NCBI GenBank assembly: GCA_963699535.1
Contig: CAVOUJ010000020.1
Span: 124,001-188,000 of the forward strand
Origin: VBDM01 sp963699535
GTDB lineage: Bacteria; Pseudomonadota; Gammaproteobacteria; Burkholderiales; SG8-39
Reading direction: 5' to 3'
Length of the DNA: 64,000 nucleotides
In this document: positions 55,855 through 64,000 of the stretch, in pieces
Layout of the letters: each line of letters starts with the position of its first letter
Numbering within the stretch: position 1 is the first letter of the stretch
Translations under genes and position numbers: made by a program
Notes under the pieces: generated by a model
What the model saw: only the letters and a program-made list of their open reading frames with translations
Database searches by the model: none
What the model was told of the DNA's origin: nothing

Positions 55855-56870
55855 TTGTATTTTACGTTCGCTTTCTTCACGAACTCGTTTGTGTAGGTGA
55901 GCTCGAGCTTGATTTCCTTCGCCTTCACTTCCGGGTTGAAAGTCGGTATGACCTTGAGCGCGGTCCTGGTGCCAGCGTCGGAAATCATGCCGTCTGGCGA
56001 GATGGCTTCCCTGACCTTGCTGAACGAAAACAGATACAAGGCTCTGTCTCCCAGCAGATAGGCTTCCGGCACGGTGCGCAGCACGTCCTGGGCTGAAGCC
56101 TTATGGATCCATTTATCGGCGCGCACGATGGCGTTGGTGAGCGCCTGGATCGTGTTGGGGTTCTTCCGGATGAAATCGACCGGCGCGTACAAGCAGCCCG
56201 CAGGCATGGGCCCGCCCAGCACTCGTTCAGTCCCCTTGAGAGTACGGGTGTCAGCGACGATCTGGACGTCTCCGTCCTGCTCGAGCTTGGTCATGACCGG
56301 ATCGGTGTTGGACACGGCGTCGATCTGACCGCTCTTCAGCGCAGCGATGGCGGCCGCACCAAGCCCGACGCCAATGACGGAAATATCAGAGGGCTTGAGC
56401 CCCGCCGTGGAAATGAAGTGGTTGACGATCATGTGGGTGCTCGAGCCCGGCGCCGAGACCCCGACCTTGAGCCCCTTGAAGTCCTTGGGCGATTTGTACG
56501 TCTTCGCCTTGGCGGCCGAGATTCCGATGGCGATCTGCGGCGCGCGGCCCTGCTGCACGAAACACTGAAGGAACTGACCCTTGGCCTGCATGTTCAGTGT
56601 GTGCTCGTACGCCCCCGAGACGACGTCGGCGCTTCCGCCGATCACCGCGCGAAGCGCCTGCGAGCCTCCGGCGAAATCACTGATCGTCGGCGCCAGGCCT
56701 TCGTCCTTGAAGTAGCCGAGCTGTTCGGCGATCGTGAGCGGCAGGTAATAGAGGGACGACTTCCCGCCCACCGCGATGTGCACTTCCCTTCTTTCCAGGG
56801 CGCTCTGCGCGCTTGCGAGCACCGGCCATAAGGTGATTAGAGCGATCGCGGTAATCCTAATAACTAACAT
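55851..56870 (-). CDS. ABC transporter substrate-binding protein (SsuA/NMT1-like)
   Basis: The protein has 339 residues with signal peptide MLVIRITAIALITLWPVLASAQ. The fold signature is EVHIAVGGKSSLYYLPLTIAEQLGYFKDEGLAPTISDFAGGSQALRAVIGGSADVVSGAYEHTL. KVGVSAPGSSTHMIVNHFI is the second ligand loop. A GGAG site precedes the ATG. It leads an operon with ATPase and permease in the usual order. Confidence 0.92.
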   Translation of the reverse strand: MLVIRITAIALITLWPVLASAQSALERREVHIAVGGKSSLYYLPLTIAEQLGYFKDEGLAPTISDFAGGSQALRAVIGGSADVVSGAYEHTLNMQAKGQFLQCFVQQGRAPQIAIGISAAKAKTYKSPKDFKGLKVGVSAPGSSTHMIVNHFISTAGLKPSDISVIGVGLGAAAIAALKSGQIDAVSNTDPVMTKLEQDGDVQIVADTRTLKGTERVLGGPMPAGCLYAPVDFIRKNPNTIQALTNAIVRADKWIHKASAQDVLRTVPEAYLLGDRALYLFSFSKVREAISPDGMISDAGTRTALKVIPTFNPEVKAKEIKLELTYTNEFVKKANVKYK

Positions 56871-56909
56871 GAGATTTCTCCTTCATGCTATTGATATAAG
56901 TACATATTC

Positions 56910-57965
56910 CTATATGAGCACTCCCTGTTGCGGACCCGGAGGACGGAATTTCGAGCAGTCGAGGCCGCCACGCCCACCCGCATTCAGGCCGTGCCGCCGA
57001 CAGGCGAGCTCGAAGCGGCGGCGCAGCAGCTCGGCAAATTCCCCCTCACCTCTCATGCGGCTGCCGAATTCCGGATCGTTTTCGCGGCCGCCTCGAACGT
57101 CGCGGATACGTGCCATGACGTGCTTCGCCTTCAAGGGATAGTGCCTTTCCAGCCAGTCCTTGAAAAGCCCCTTCACTTCCCAGGGAAGCCGCAGCAGGGT
57201 GTACGAAGCCATGCATGCCCCGGCTTCGCTCACCGCATCGAGCACTCCTTCCATGTCCTTGTCGTTGAGAAATGGAATGATCGGAGCGACGAATGTTCCC
57301 ACCGGGATTCCGCGAGCGGCAAGACGCCTGATCGTTTCGACACGGCGGTAAGGCGCCGCGGCACGCGGCTCGAGCGTGCGCGCGATGTCTCCGTCGAGCG
57401 AGCCGATCGAAACGAACACTTGCACCAGGCCTTCGCGCGCCATGGCCTCGAGCAGGTCCAGATCGCGTTCGATCAGCGAGCCCTTGGTGACGATCCCGAC
57501 CGGGTGCCGAAACTCCCAGAGAACCTCCAGAATGCCGCGCGTCACCCGATGCTCGCGCTCGACCGGCTGATACGGGTCGGTGTTCGCGCCAAGAGAAATC
57601 AGCTCGCAGCGGTATCCCGGGCGCGAAAGCTCACGGCGCAATAGCTCGGCGGCGTTCTCCTTGGCGAACAGGCGCGTCTCGAACTCCAGCCCCGGGGAAA
57701 GCCCGAGATAGGCGTGGCTCGGCCGCGCGTAGCAGTAGATGCAGCCGTGCTCGCAGCCCTGGTAGGGATTGATCGACTGATTGAAAGGAAGATCCGGAGA
57801 ATCGTTACGGGAGATGATCGAGCGCGCCGGCTGCAGCGTCACCACGGTTTCGGGCCGGCGCTTGATCTCTTCATCGACCTCGCTTTGCCGCGCGAATTTG
57901 TCGAACCGGCCTTGCGGGTTGCTCGCAGCGCCGCGCCCTTTGATCGTAATCGGTGTCCTGTCCAT
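56910..57965 (-). CDS. radical SAM protein, PA0069/SplB-like
   Basis: The protein has 351 residues. The radical SAM cluster motif is GCEHGCIYCYARPSHAY (CxxxCxxC). It is preceded by SIISRNDSPDLPFNQSINPYQG, and followed by SLGANTDPYQPVEREHRVTRGILEVL and IGSLDGDIARTLEPRAAAPYRRVE, typical of the PA0069 family related to spore photoproduct lyase. Its role in non-spore formers is unknown; repair or RNA-associated roles have been suggested. It is upstream of the ABC operon on the same strand with a 40-bp gap. Confidence 0.9.
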   Translation of the reverse strand: MDRTPITIKGRGAASNPQGRFDKFARQSEVDEEIKRRPETVVTLQPARSIISRNDSPDLPFNQSINPYQGCEHGCIYCYARPSHAYLGLSPGLEFETRLFAKENAAELLRRELSRPGYRCELISLGANTDPYQPVEREHRVTRGILEVLWEFRHPVGIVTKGSLIERDLDLLEAMAREGLVQVFVSIGSLDGDIARTLEPRAAAPYRRVETIRRLAARGIPVGTFVAPIIPFLNDKDMEGVLDAVSEAGACMASYTLLRLPWEVKGLFKDWLERHYPLKAKHVMARIRDVRGGRENDPEFGSRMRGEGEFAELLRRRFELACRRHGLNAGGRGGLDCSKFRPPGPQQGVLI

Positions 57966-57981
57966 GATCAGGCCGCCCGTT

Positions 57982-59169
57982 TCAAATTGCCCTGCTCTCC
58001 CTCAGTCTCGCGATCTGCTCGCCGCTGTAACCGTGGGCGATGAGCACCGCTTCGGTGTGCTCGCCCAGATCGGCGCCGTTCCAATCGATGTCCCCCGGCG
58101 TCGCCGAGAGCTTCGGCACGATCCCCGGGACCTTCAGAGGCGTTCCATCCTTGAGCCGGACCTGCCGGATCATGTTGCGAGCCAGATATTGAGCGTCTCG
58201 CGCGATGTCGGCCATGCTGTAGATCTTGCCGGCCGGCACCTGGATCTGGTTCAGGGTTCTCACCACATCGTCTGCGTCGAACCTCGCCGTCCAGGCGCCG
58301 ATCGCCCGGTCCAGCTCGTCGGCCCGCTTCGCGCGCCCGGCGTTGTCGGCCAGCGACTCGTCCTCGGCGAGGTCCTCCCGCCCGATCGCCTTCATCAGCC
58401 GCCTGAAGATGCTGTCGGCGTTCGCCCCGATCACGACGTGCTGCCCATCGCGCGTGAGGTAGGTGTTCGAGGGAACGATGCCGGTGAGATTGCTCCCCGT
58501 GCGCTCGCGTATTTCCCCGAACAGATCGTACTCGGGGAGAGCGCCTTCCATCATGTTGAACACCGCTTCATAAAGAGCCACATCCACCACCTGGCCCTTG
58601 CCGCCGTTGACATTTCGGTGGTGCAGAGCCATGAGGGCCCCGATCACGCCGTGCAGCGACGCGAGCGCGTCACCGATCGACAAGTTGGGGCGCACGGGCG
58701 GCCGGTCCGGAAAACCCGTGACGTATCGCAGACCACCCATCGACTCGCCCACCGTGCCGAACCCCGCCTGGTCGCGGTAGGGTCCGGTCTGGCCGAAGCC
58801 CGAGAGCCGCAGCATGACAAGGCCCGGGTTGTCCGCTGCGAGCCGCTCGTAACCGAGGCCCCATTTTTCCAGGGTCCCGGGACGAAAGTTCTCGATGACG
58901 ACATCGGCGTTCCGCGCGATCCTTCGGACCACGTCCTGCCCGTCCGGCAGGCGCAGATCGACTGTCACCGACTTCTTGTTCCGGTTCTGCACGTACCACC
59001 ACAGGGAGGTGCCATCGTGCAACTTCCGCCACTTGCGCAGGGGATCGCCCCCGGGCGGCTCGATCTTGATCACTTCGGCGCCGAATTCGGAAAAGACCTT
59101 TCCCGCAAAAGGTCCGGCGATCAGCTGTCCCAGCTCGACGACCTTCAGCCCTTCGAGCGGCTTGGTCAC
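57982..59169 (-). CDS. CaiB/BaiF-type (class III) CoA transferase
   Basis: The protein has 395 residues, GTG start overlapping the recR stop (GTGA). It starts KPLEGLKVVELGQLIAGPFAGKVFSEFGAEVIKIEPPGGDPLRKW, then SVTVDLRLPDGQDVVRRIARNADVVIENFRPGTLEKWGLGYE, containing the catalytic Asp within the family pattern (ASLHGVIGALMALHHRN follows). It moves CoA between carboxylic acids. Its coupling to recR is unusual; other genes in this stretch are housekeeping. Confidence 0.92.
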   Translation of the reverse strand: MTKPLEGLKVVELGQLIAGPFAGKVFSEFGAEVIKIEPPGGDPLRKWRKLHDGTSLWWYVQNRNKKSVTVDLRLPDGQDVVRRIARNADVVIENFRPGTLEKWGLGYERLAADNPGLVMLRLSGFGQTGPYRDQAGFGTVGESMGGLRYVTGFPDRPPVRPNLSIGDALASLHGVIGALMALHHRNVNGGKGQVVDVALYEAVFNMMEGALPEYDLFGEIRERTGSNLTGIVPSNTYLTRDGQHVVIGANADSIFRRLMKAIGREDLAEDESLADNAGRAKRADELDRAIGAWTARFDADDVVRTLNQIQVPAGKIYSMADIARDAQYLARNMIRQVRLKDGTPLKVPGIVPKLSATPGDIDWNGADLGEHTEAVLIAHGYSGEQIARLRESRAI

Positions 59170-59762
59170 AGCGGCCTGCGCTCGGCGAAGGCCTGTGCGA
59201 GGGTCCCGGTGTCCACGTACTCCAGCTCGCCGCCGACCGGAACTCCGCGCGCGATCCGCGTAACGCGCAGTTCGCGCCCCTTGAGCATTTCATTGATGTA
59301 GTGCGCAGTGGCTTCGCCTTCGTTCGTGAAGTTGGTCGCGACGATCACTTCCTTGATCTCCCCTTCCGCGAGACGCCGCTGCATCACGTCCAGTCCGATC
59401 TCCCGGGGCCCGATTCCGTCCAGCGGTGAAAGCCGACCCATGAGCACGAAATACAGGCCCCGGTACGCGAAGGTCTGCTCCATCATGAGCAGATCCCCCG
59501 GGGTCTCGACCACGCAGAGCTGGGAGGCATCGCGCTTGGAAGAGGCGCACAGCGAGCAAAGTTCCTGCTCGGTAAAGCTGTTGCACTTGGCGCACCGGCG
59601 AATGCTTCGGAGCGCACCGGCCAGGGACTCCGCGAGCCTCCCTGCGCCCGCCTTGTCGTATTGCAGAAGGTGATAGGCGATACGCTGCGCCGATTTCGGT
59701 CCAACGCCTGGAAGGCAGCGCAAGGCCTCGATCAGATCTTCGAGCGCAGTGGGTGACTTCAT
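59166..59762 (-). CDS. recR: recombination mediator RecR
   Basis: The protein has 198 residues, the normal length. The helix-hairpin-helix is LRCLPGVGPKSAQRIAYHLL, the zinc finger RCAKCNSFTEQELCSLC, and the Toprim domain VETPGDLLMMEQTFAYRGLYFVLMGRLSPLDGIGP. With RecF/RecO it loads RecA on gapped DNA. It is in the conserved dnaX-ybaB-recR order with 12-bp spacers. Confidence 0.96.
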   Translation of the reverse strand: MKSPTALEDLIEALRCLPGVGPKSAQRIAYHLLQYDKAGAGRLAESLAGALRSIRRCAKCNSFTEQELCSLCASSKRDASQLCVVETPGDLLMMEQTFAYRGLYFVLMGRLSPLDGIGPREIGLDVMQRRLAEGEIKEVIVATNFTNEGEATAHYINEMLKGRELRVTRIARGVPVGGELEYVDTGTLAQAFAERRPL

Positions 59763-59774
59763 TCAGGAAGAACC

Positions 59775-60098
59775 TTAGAACGGCAGGGTCATCCCCGGGG
59801 GCAGACCGAGGCCGCCCGTCAGCGCGGCCATCTTCTCCTGCACCGTGGCCTCGACCTTGCGCGTGGCGTCATTCATCGCGGCCGCCACGAGGTCTTCCAG
59901 CATCTCCTTGTCGTCGGCAAGCAGGGACGGATCGATCGTGACTCTCTTGACATCGTGCCCGCAGGTCATGATCACCTTCACCATGCCGGCACCCGACTGG
60001 CCCTCGACTTCCGTTGTGCGAAGCTGCTCCTGTAGCTTCTTCATGTTTTCCTGCATTTGCTGGGCCTGCTTCATCAGCCCCGACAGCTGTGCTCTCAT
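59775..60098 (-). CDS. ybaB: YbaB/EbfC nucleoid-associated protein
   Basis: The protein has 107 residues with the YbaB pattern: LMKQAQQMQENMKKLQEQLRTTEVEGQSGAGMVKVIMTCGHDVKRVTIDPSLLADDKEMLEDLVAAAMNDA. It forms a DNA-binding dimer and is found between dnaX and recR in most bacteria. Spacing is 12 bp to each neighbour. Confidence 0.95.
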   Translation of the reverse strand: MRAQLSGLMKQAQQMQENMKKLQEQLRTTEVEGQSGAGMVKVIMTCGHDVKRVTIDPSLLADDKEMLEDLVAAAMNDATRKVEATVQEKMAALTGGLGLPPGMTLPF

Positions 60099-60110
60099 CC
60101 GAACTCTCCG

Positions 60111-61604
60111 TCACTGAGCGGGCTTGATCGAGGATTCGACGATGGTGGCGTCGAAGTTCTCGACCAGATCGCGCACGAACGCATCCTGGCTGACCGCAGT
60201 TGCCGCCCGATCTCGAGCCGTATTACCGGTCGTCTCGCTGATCGTCACGATGAGCCGTATGGCCTTGCCAAAATGGGCCTGCAAGGCCCCACGAAGCTTG
60301 TCCTGAAAGCTTTTCTCCGCCATTTGTCTCGCCGCTGGCGGCACGCATAGCTCGATCGTGTCGCCGTCGAAGCGCTTCAGTTCGCTCGCCTGGGCGAGTT
60401 GCTTCGCGATGCCCCCGAGTTGCAGCGAGTTTGCGAGCTTGGGCCAGTCGCCGTCAAACGCCCCGCGCACGGCCGGACCGGGTCTGCTTTCCCGCCTTGC
60501 AGCCTCCGGCCGCGGGGTGTCCGCAGGCGCGAACGCAAGCATGCGCAGCAGCGCCATCGTGAATCCGGCGTACTCGTCGGGGGCAAACGGAAGATCCTGC
60601 CGCCCATGAATCGCGATCTGATAATAGAGCTGGATATCCTCTGGCGCGAGCGCCCGGGAGAGGGCGGCAAGCCGTTCGCGCAGACTTCCCGCGGTTTCTA
60701 CGGCATCCGGCGCCGCTTGCATGAGCGCGACCTTGTGCAGGAGCGAGCCGAGGTCCTGGAGGGCAGCGTCGAATGCAACGCTGCGGGACCGCATGTCTTC
60801 CGCGGCGGCGAGCACAGCAGCAGCATCGCCCCGCGCAAGGCCTTCGAGGATCGCATAGAGAAAACTGTCGTCGATCGCACCCAGCATGGCGCGCGCCGCC
60901 TGCTCGGTGACGCTCCCTCCGCCGTAGGCGATCGCCTGATCGAGCAAGGACAAGGCGTCGCGCATGCTTCCGCGCGCGCAATCGGCGAGCAGCCTGAGCG
61001 CGCCTGGCTCCGCGGAGACCTTTTCCTCTCCAAGGATCTTGCCGAGATGGTCCGCGATCGCCGGCGAAGGCATTTGCTTGAGGTTGAACTGCAGGCAGCG
61101 CGACAGCACGGTCACCGGAATCTTCTGGGGATCGGTCGTCGCGAGAATAAACTTGATGTGCTCGGGCGGCTCCTCCAGAGTCTTCAGCATCGCGTTGAAC
61201 GCCGACGTGGAGAGCATGTGGACCTCGTCTATCACGTACACCTTGAACCGGCCGCGCGTCGGCGCATACACCGCGTTCTCCAGGAGCTGGCGCATCTCGT
61301 CCACTTTGGTGTTGGTCGCGGCATCGACTTCGATCAAATCGACATAGCGGCCCGCGTCGATCTCGAGGCAGGTGGAGCATTTTCCGCAGGGACGCGAGCT
61401 GATGCCGGTTTCGCAGTTCAGGCACTTGGCGAGGATGCGGGCGAGCGTTGTCTTTCCGACGCCGCGCGTACCCGAAAAGAGGTAGGCGTGATGGAGACGC
61501 CCTTGGTCGAGGGCGTGGCGCAGCGCCCGCACGACGTGCTCCTGCCCCACCAATGAGTCGAAGTTGCGCGGGCGCCACTTGCGCGCGAGGACCTGGTAGG
61601 ACAT
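60111..61604 (-). CDS. dnaX: DNA polymerase III subunit gamma/tau
   Basis: The protein has 497 residues. Walker A is FSGTRGVGKTTLARILAKCLNC, followed by the zinc cysteines (CETGISSRPCGKCSTC), the Walker B region VIDEVHMLSTSAFNAMLKTLEEPP and the arginine finger TVLSRCLQF. The AAA+ core and collar are complete. The C-terminal tau region is short compared with E. coli (643 residues) and I see no obvious slippery sequence for a gamma frameshift product. It loads the sliding clamp and couples the replicase. It starts the dnaX-ybaB-recR operon. Confidence 0.96.
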   Translation of the reverse strand: MSYQVLARKWRPRNFDSLVGQEHVVRALRHALDQGRLHHAYLFSGTRGVGKTTLARILAKCLNCETGISSRPCGKCSTCLEIDAGRYVDLIEVDAATNTKVDEMRQLLENAVYAPTRGRFKVYVIDEVHMLSTSAFNAMLKTLEEPPEHIKFILATTDPQKIPVTVLSRCLQFNLKQMPSPAIADHLGKILGEEKVSAEPGALRLLADCARGSMRDALSLLDQAIAYGGGSVTEQAARAMLGAIDDSFLYAILEGLARGDAAAVLAAAEDMRSRSVAFDAALQDLGSLLHKVALMQAAPDAVETAGSLRERLAALSRALAPEDIQLYYQIAIHGRQDLPFAPDEYAGFTMALLRMLAFAPADTPRPEAARRESRPGPAVRGAFDGDWPKLANSLQLGGIAKQLAQASELKRFDGDTIELCVPPAARQMAEKSFQDKLRGALQAHFGKAIRLIVTISETTGNTARDRAATAVSQDAFVRDLVENFDATIVESSIKPAQ

Positions 61605-61675
61605 GGGGCCGATTTTACCAGCCGCGGAAGGCGCTGGTTTGGGTGATGCCTAGCCGATCGAGCAGCCGGTTCGGG

Positions 61676-63103
61676 CTACTTCCCCTCTTTCCGGGGAAGG
61701 GCGATCGCATCGGCTGCGTCTACCCAGCCTCCCCCCATCGACTGGTAGACGGCGACGAGCTGAACGTAGCGCTCGGCCTGCGTGCTCACCGCGACTAGCT
61801 CCGCGCTGAACAGCTCGTTCTCCGCATAGAGCACTTCGATATAGCTCGCCACCCCGTTGTCGAATCGCAGCCGCGACAGGCGTGCGTATTCGCGGAGCGC
61901 GATCACCCTCTTCGCCTGGGCCTCCGCCTCCTCGCGCCTCTTCTGCGAGCCGGTGAGCGCATCGTTGGTTTCGCGAAACGCGGTGAGGATCGCCCGCCGG
62001 TAGAAGAGCTCCGCCTCGAGCCTGGCAGCCTCGGCAGTCTGCACCTGGCCCCCGATCGCCCCGAAAGTGAAAATCGGTCCGGTGAGGTCGGCCGCTGCCG
62101 ACCACGCTCTCGCCGGCCCGGTGAGAAAGTCACTTGCCGCCGCGCTGACCGAGCCGAACAGCCCGGTGATCGAGATTGCCGGGAAGTACAGCGACTTCGC
62201 CACGCCGATGTTCGCGTTGGCCGCGACGAGGTTCTGCTCGGCCTGCAGAATGTCGGGGCGCCGCGCGAGCAGCCCGGAGGGCAGGTCCGCGGGAACGGCG
62301 GGCGGCGCGAGCTCGTCGATGCGTCTGCCGCGCGGGATTGCCCCGGAGTTCCTGCCGAGCAGGACTGATATCAGGTTCTCCTGTGCGGCGATCTGCAGCT
62401 CGAGCGAAGGGATCGCGGCGAGCGCCTGCTGGTACTGGGACTCGATCTGCGAGAGCTCGACCTGGGAGACCACGCCCCCCTTGAACCGCAGCTGGAAAAG
62501 CTGCAAGGTGTCGCCATAGTTCTGGGCCGTGGCGCGGGCGATCTCGAGCTGCCGGTCGAGCGCCCTCAGGCCTATGTAGCTCGTCGCGACGCCCGTGACG
62601 AGCGAGAGGATCACGCCGCGCCGCCCCTGCTCGCTCGCGAATACCTGCGCCTGCACCGATTCGCTCTGCCGCCGCACGCGGCCGAACAGGTCGATCTGCC
62701 AGAACGCGCTCAGGGCGCCCTGGTAAAGGGAGTAGTTCGGATCCGTGCCGGGCGCGAGCGGCGGCTGGCCGACCTGGCTCGCCCGGTTGCGGCTGGCGCT
62801 GGCGTTGTAGCCGAGTTGCGGAAAGAACTGCGATCTCGTCGTGCTGAGCGCACCCAGGAACTGATCGACCCGCGCCGCCGCCGCCCGCACGTCCAGGTTC
62901 TCGCGGAGAGCCGTTTCGATGATTTCATTGAGCACCGGATCGCCGAACTGCTCCCACCACTTGGTGTTGGCGACGTCGGCGGCCTTGGGATAATCGATTC
63001 GCCACTCTTCCGGCGCCTCGATTGCCGGCCGCTGGTAATCCGGGCCGACGGCGCACGCGGAAAGCAGGCCGCAGGCGATCAGGCTGGCGAGCCGACTCCT
63101 CAC
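61676..63103 (-). CDS. outer-membrane factor lipoprotein of an RND efflux pump (NodT/OprM family)
   Basis: The protein has 475 residues. The GTG start at 63103 lies 1 bp after the stop of the RND gene and gives a lipoprotein signal (RSRLASLIACGLLSAC). Family motifs are VGPDYQRPAIEAPEEWR, WWEQFGDPVLNEIIETALRENLDVRAAAARVDQ and GLLARRPDILQAEQNLVAANANIGVAKSLYFPAISITGLFG. It would form the TolC-like outer-membrane channel of the pump. Periplasmic adaptor and inner-membrane genes are expected upstream. Confidence 0.93.
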   Translation of the reverse strand: MRSRLASLIACGLLSACAVGPDYQRPAIEAPEEWRIDYPKAADVANTKWWEQFGDPVLNEIIETALRENLDVRAAAARVDQFLGALSTTRSQFFPQLGYNASASRNRASQVGQPPLAPGTDPNYSLYQGALSAFWQIDLFGRVRRQSESVQAQVFASEQGRRGVILSLVTGVATSYIGLRALDRQLEIARATAQNYGDTLQLFQLRFKGGVVSQVELSQIESQYQQALAAIPSLELQIAAQENLISVLLGRNSGAIPRGRRIDELAPPAVPADLPSGLLARRPDILQAEQNLVAANANIGVAKSLYFPAISITGLFGSVSAAASDFLTGPARAWSAAADLTGPIFTFGAIGGQVQTAEAARLEAELFYRRAILTAFRETNDALTGSQKRREEAEAQAKRVIALREYARLSRLRFDNGVASYIEVLYAENELFSAELVAVSTQAERYVQLVAVYQSMGGGWVDAADAIALPRKEGK

Positions 63104-63104
63104 T

Positions 63105-64000
63105 TCACCCGTCCTCCCGCTTCGAGCGCGCGGCCGCGCTCGCCGCACCCCCGCTCGCGGGCTTCGCGCCGGCGAATCTCGCGCTCGCCGACTCGAGCAT
63201 CCAGAAGAACAGCGGCACGAAGAAGATGGCGATGACCGTCGACGCGAGCATGCCGCCGATCACCCCCGTGCCGATGGCGCGCAGGCTGTTCGCGCCCGGG
63301 CCGCTGGCGATCGCGAGCGGTACGCAGCCGAGAATGAACGCAAACGAGGTCATGACGATCGCGCGCAGCCGCAGGCCCGCCGCTTCGATCGCCGCCTCGC
63401 GCGGCGCCATCCCGTGGTGCACCCGTTCGATCGCGAACTCGCAGATGAGGATCGCGTTCTTCGCGGCCAGGCCGACGAGGGTCACCAGGCCCACCTGGAA
63501 GTAGACGTCGTTCTCCAGGCCGAGTACCCAGGTGAGCAGCAGCGCGCCGAGGATGGCGAACGGCACCGTCAGCACGACCGCGATCGGCAGCGTCCACTTT
63601 TCGAACTGGGCGGCAAGCAGCAGGAAGACCACGATCAGGCCGAAAATGAAGGCCGAGGACGAGGTGCTTCCCGACTCCTTCTCCTGCAGCGCCTGTCCGG
63701 CCCAGGCATAGGCGAAGTCGCCCGGGAGGGTTTCGGCGGCGGTCTCCTCCATCGCGCGGATCGCCTGGCCGGAGCTGAAACCCGGCGCAGGGTTCCCGGT
63801 GAGCTTGACTGCGGGGAATCCGTTGAACCGTGTTACGAGCTTTGGAGACGCGACGTAGCGTGTGGTGATGAGCGCCGAGAGAGGGATGTTCGCCCCGCTC
63901 GCCGAGCGCACGTAGACCTTGCGGAAGTCGTCCGGATTCGCGCGGTAGTCGGCGTCGGCCTGGACGATGACGAACCACACGCGGCTGAACTGGGAGAACT
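63105..64000 (-). CDS. RND efflux transporter inner-membrane subunit (AcrB/MexB type), 5' part outside window
   Basis: The last 298 codons of an AcrB-type transporter are present. The periplasmic strand region ASPKLVTRFNGFPAVKLTGNPAPGFSSGQAIRAMEE precedes membrane helices 7-12 (SAFIFGLIVVFLLLAAQFEKWTLPIAVVLTVPFAILGALL, VGLVTLVGLAAKNAILICEFA, LRLRAIVMTSFAFILGCVPLAIASGPGANSLRAIGTGVIGGMLASTVIAIFFVPLFF). It exports drugs or metabolites using proton flow. The outer-membrane gene follows 1 bp later. Its helix-4 proton-relay residues lie outside the window. Confidence 0.94.
   Translation of the reverse strand, partial: FSQFSRVWFVIVQADADYRANPDDFRKVYVRSASGANIPLSALITTRYVASPKLVTRFNGFPAVKLTGNPAPGFSSGQAIRAMEETAAETLPGDFAYAWAGQALQEKESGSTSSSAFIFGLIVVFLLLAAQFEKWTLPIAVVLTVPFAILGALLLTWVLGLENDVYFQVGLVTLVGLAAKNAILICEFAIERVHHGMAPREAAIEAAGLRLRAIVMTSFAFILGCVPLAIASGPGANSLRAIGTGVIGGMLASTVIAIFFVPLFFWMLESASARFAGAKPASGGAASAAARSKREDG

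Noticed and set aside
60111..61604. Programmed frameshift in dnaX producing gamma
   Set aside because: No A-rich slippery heptamer was seen near the end of the collar domain.
61605..61675. 4.5S (SRP) RNA next to dnaX
   Set aside because: The conserved GGAAGGAAGCAGCC-like core is absent from this 71-bp gap.

Overview
This 64 kb window is GC-rich chromosomal DNA from a betaproteobacterium, most likely of the Burkholderiales. The evidence is a complete rRNA operon with betaproteobacterial-style 16S sequence, three orphan Bug/TctC-type solute-binding proteins, and a KorA / NADPH-ferredoxin-type module of the kind known from aromatic-degrading betaproteobacteria. It is not a phage, a plasmid or a classical integrative element: no integrase, transposase, replication gene or CRISPR array was found.

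Layout. 0-2.5 kb holds a 2-oxoacid:ferredoxin oxidoreductase alpha subunit (cut by the window edge) and its FAD/4Fe-4S partner. 2.7-10.5 kb holds a tiny membrane protein, a secreted lipoprotein, a DUF1318 lipoprotein, and a block of two patatin-like lipases plus an outer-membrane barrel. That block is flanked by a tRNA-Lys gene and a duplicate of that tRNA's 3' end. 10.5-13.2 kb is a two-gene operon (ThDP enzyme plus metal-dependent cyclase). 13.4-17.4 kb is a tightly coupled operon of an outer-membrane barrel, a cupredoxin-like periplasmic protein and a GGDEF-EAL receptor. 18.5-21.7 kb is an operon of a CHASE2 nucleotide cyclase, an SH3-type protein and an M48 protease. 22-35.6 kb is metabolic and transport accessory DNA: dehydrogenases, an ABC importer with a DapA-like aldolase under a divergent control region, an FAD oxidoreductase, an epimerase, a MetE-like protein, an M20 peptidase and Bug proteins. 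It also carries a tRNA-Glu 3' fragment and a nuclease remnant. 35.7-37.5 kb carries tRNA-Glu, tRNA-Ala, gltX and tRNA-Val. 37.5-43.4 kb is an envelope and signalling region (EAL protein, DUF3300/DUF2950, barrel, patatin, RRM protein). 43.7-47 kb has a di-haem protein and a dehydrogenase/GlcG pair.

47.0-52.9 kb is the rRNA operon on the minus strand: promoter, tRNA-fMet, boxA, 16S, tRNA-Ile, tRNA-Ala, 23S, 5S, terminator. The 23S gene is about 90 nt longer than that of E. coli, and comparison of landmarks places the extra sequence in helix 45. 52.9-64 kb holds a cytochrome c peroxidase, an ABC importer, a radical SAM protein, and the conserved dnaX-ybaB-recR cluster with a CaiB-type CoA transferase attached. 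It ends in an RND efflux pump whose inner-membrane gene runs off the window.

Data-quality warning: eight genes in the 0.65-16.4 kb and 38.9-40.8 kb zones need one to three single-base frame corrections to give full-length proteins, often at G/C runs. Genes in the rest of the window read cleanly. I treat these as probable assembly errors in otherwise functional genes and give frame-corrected spans.
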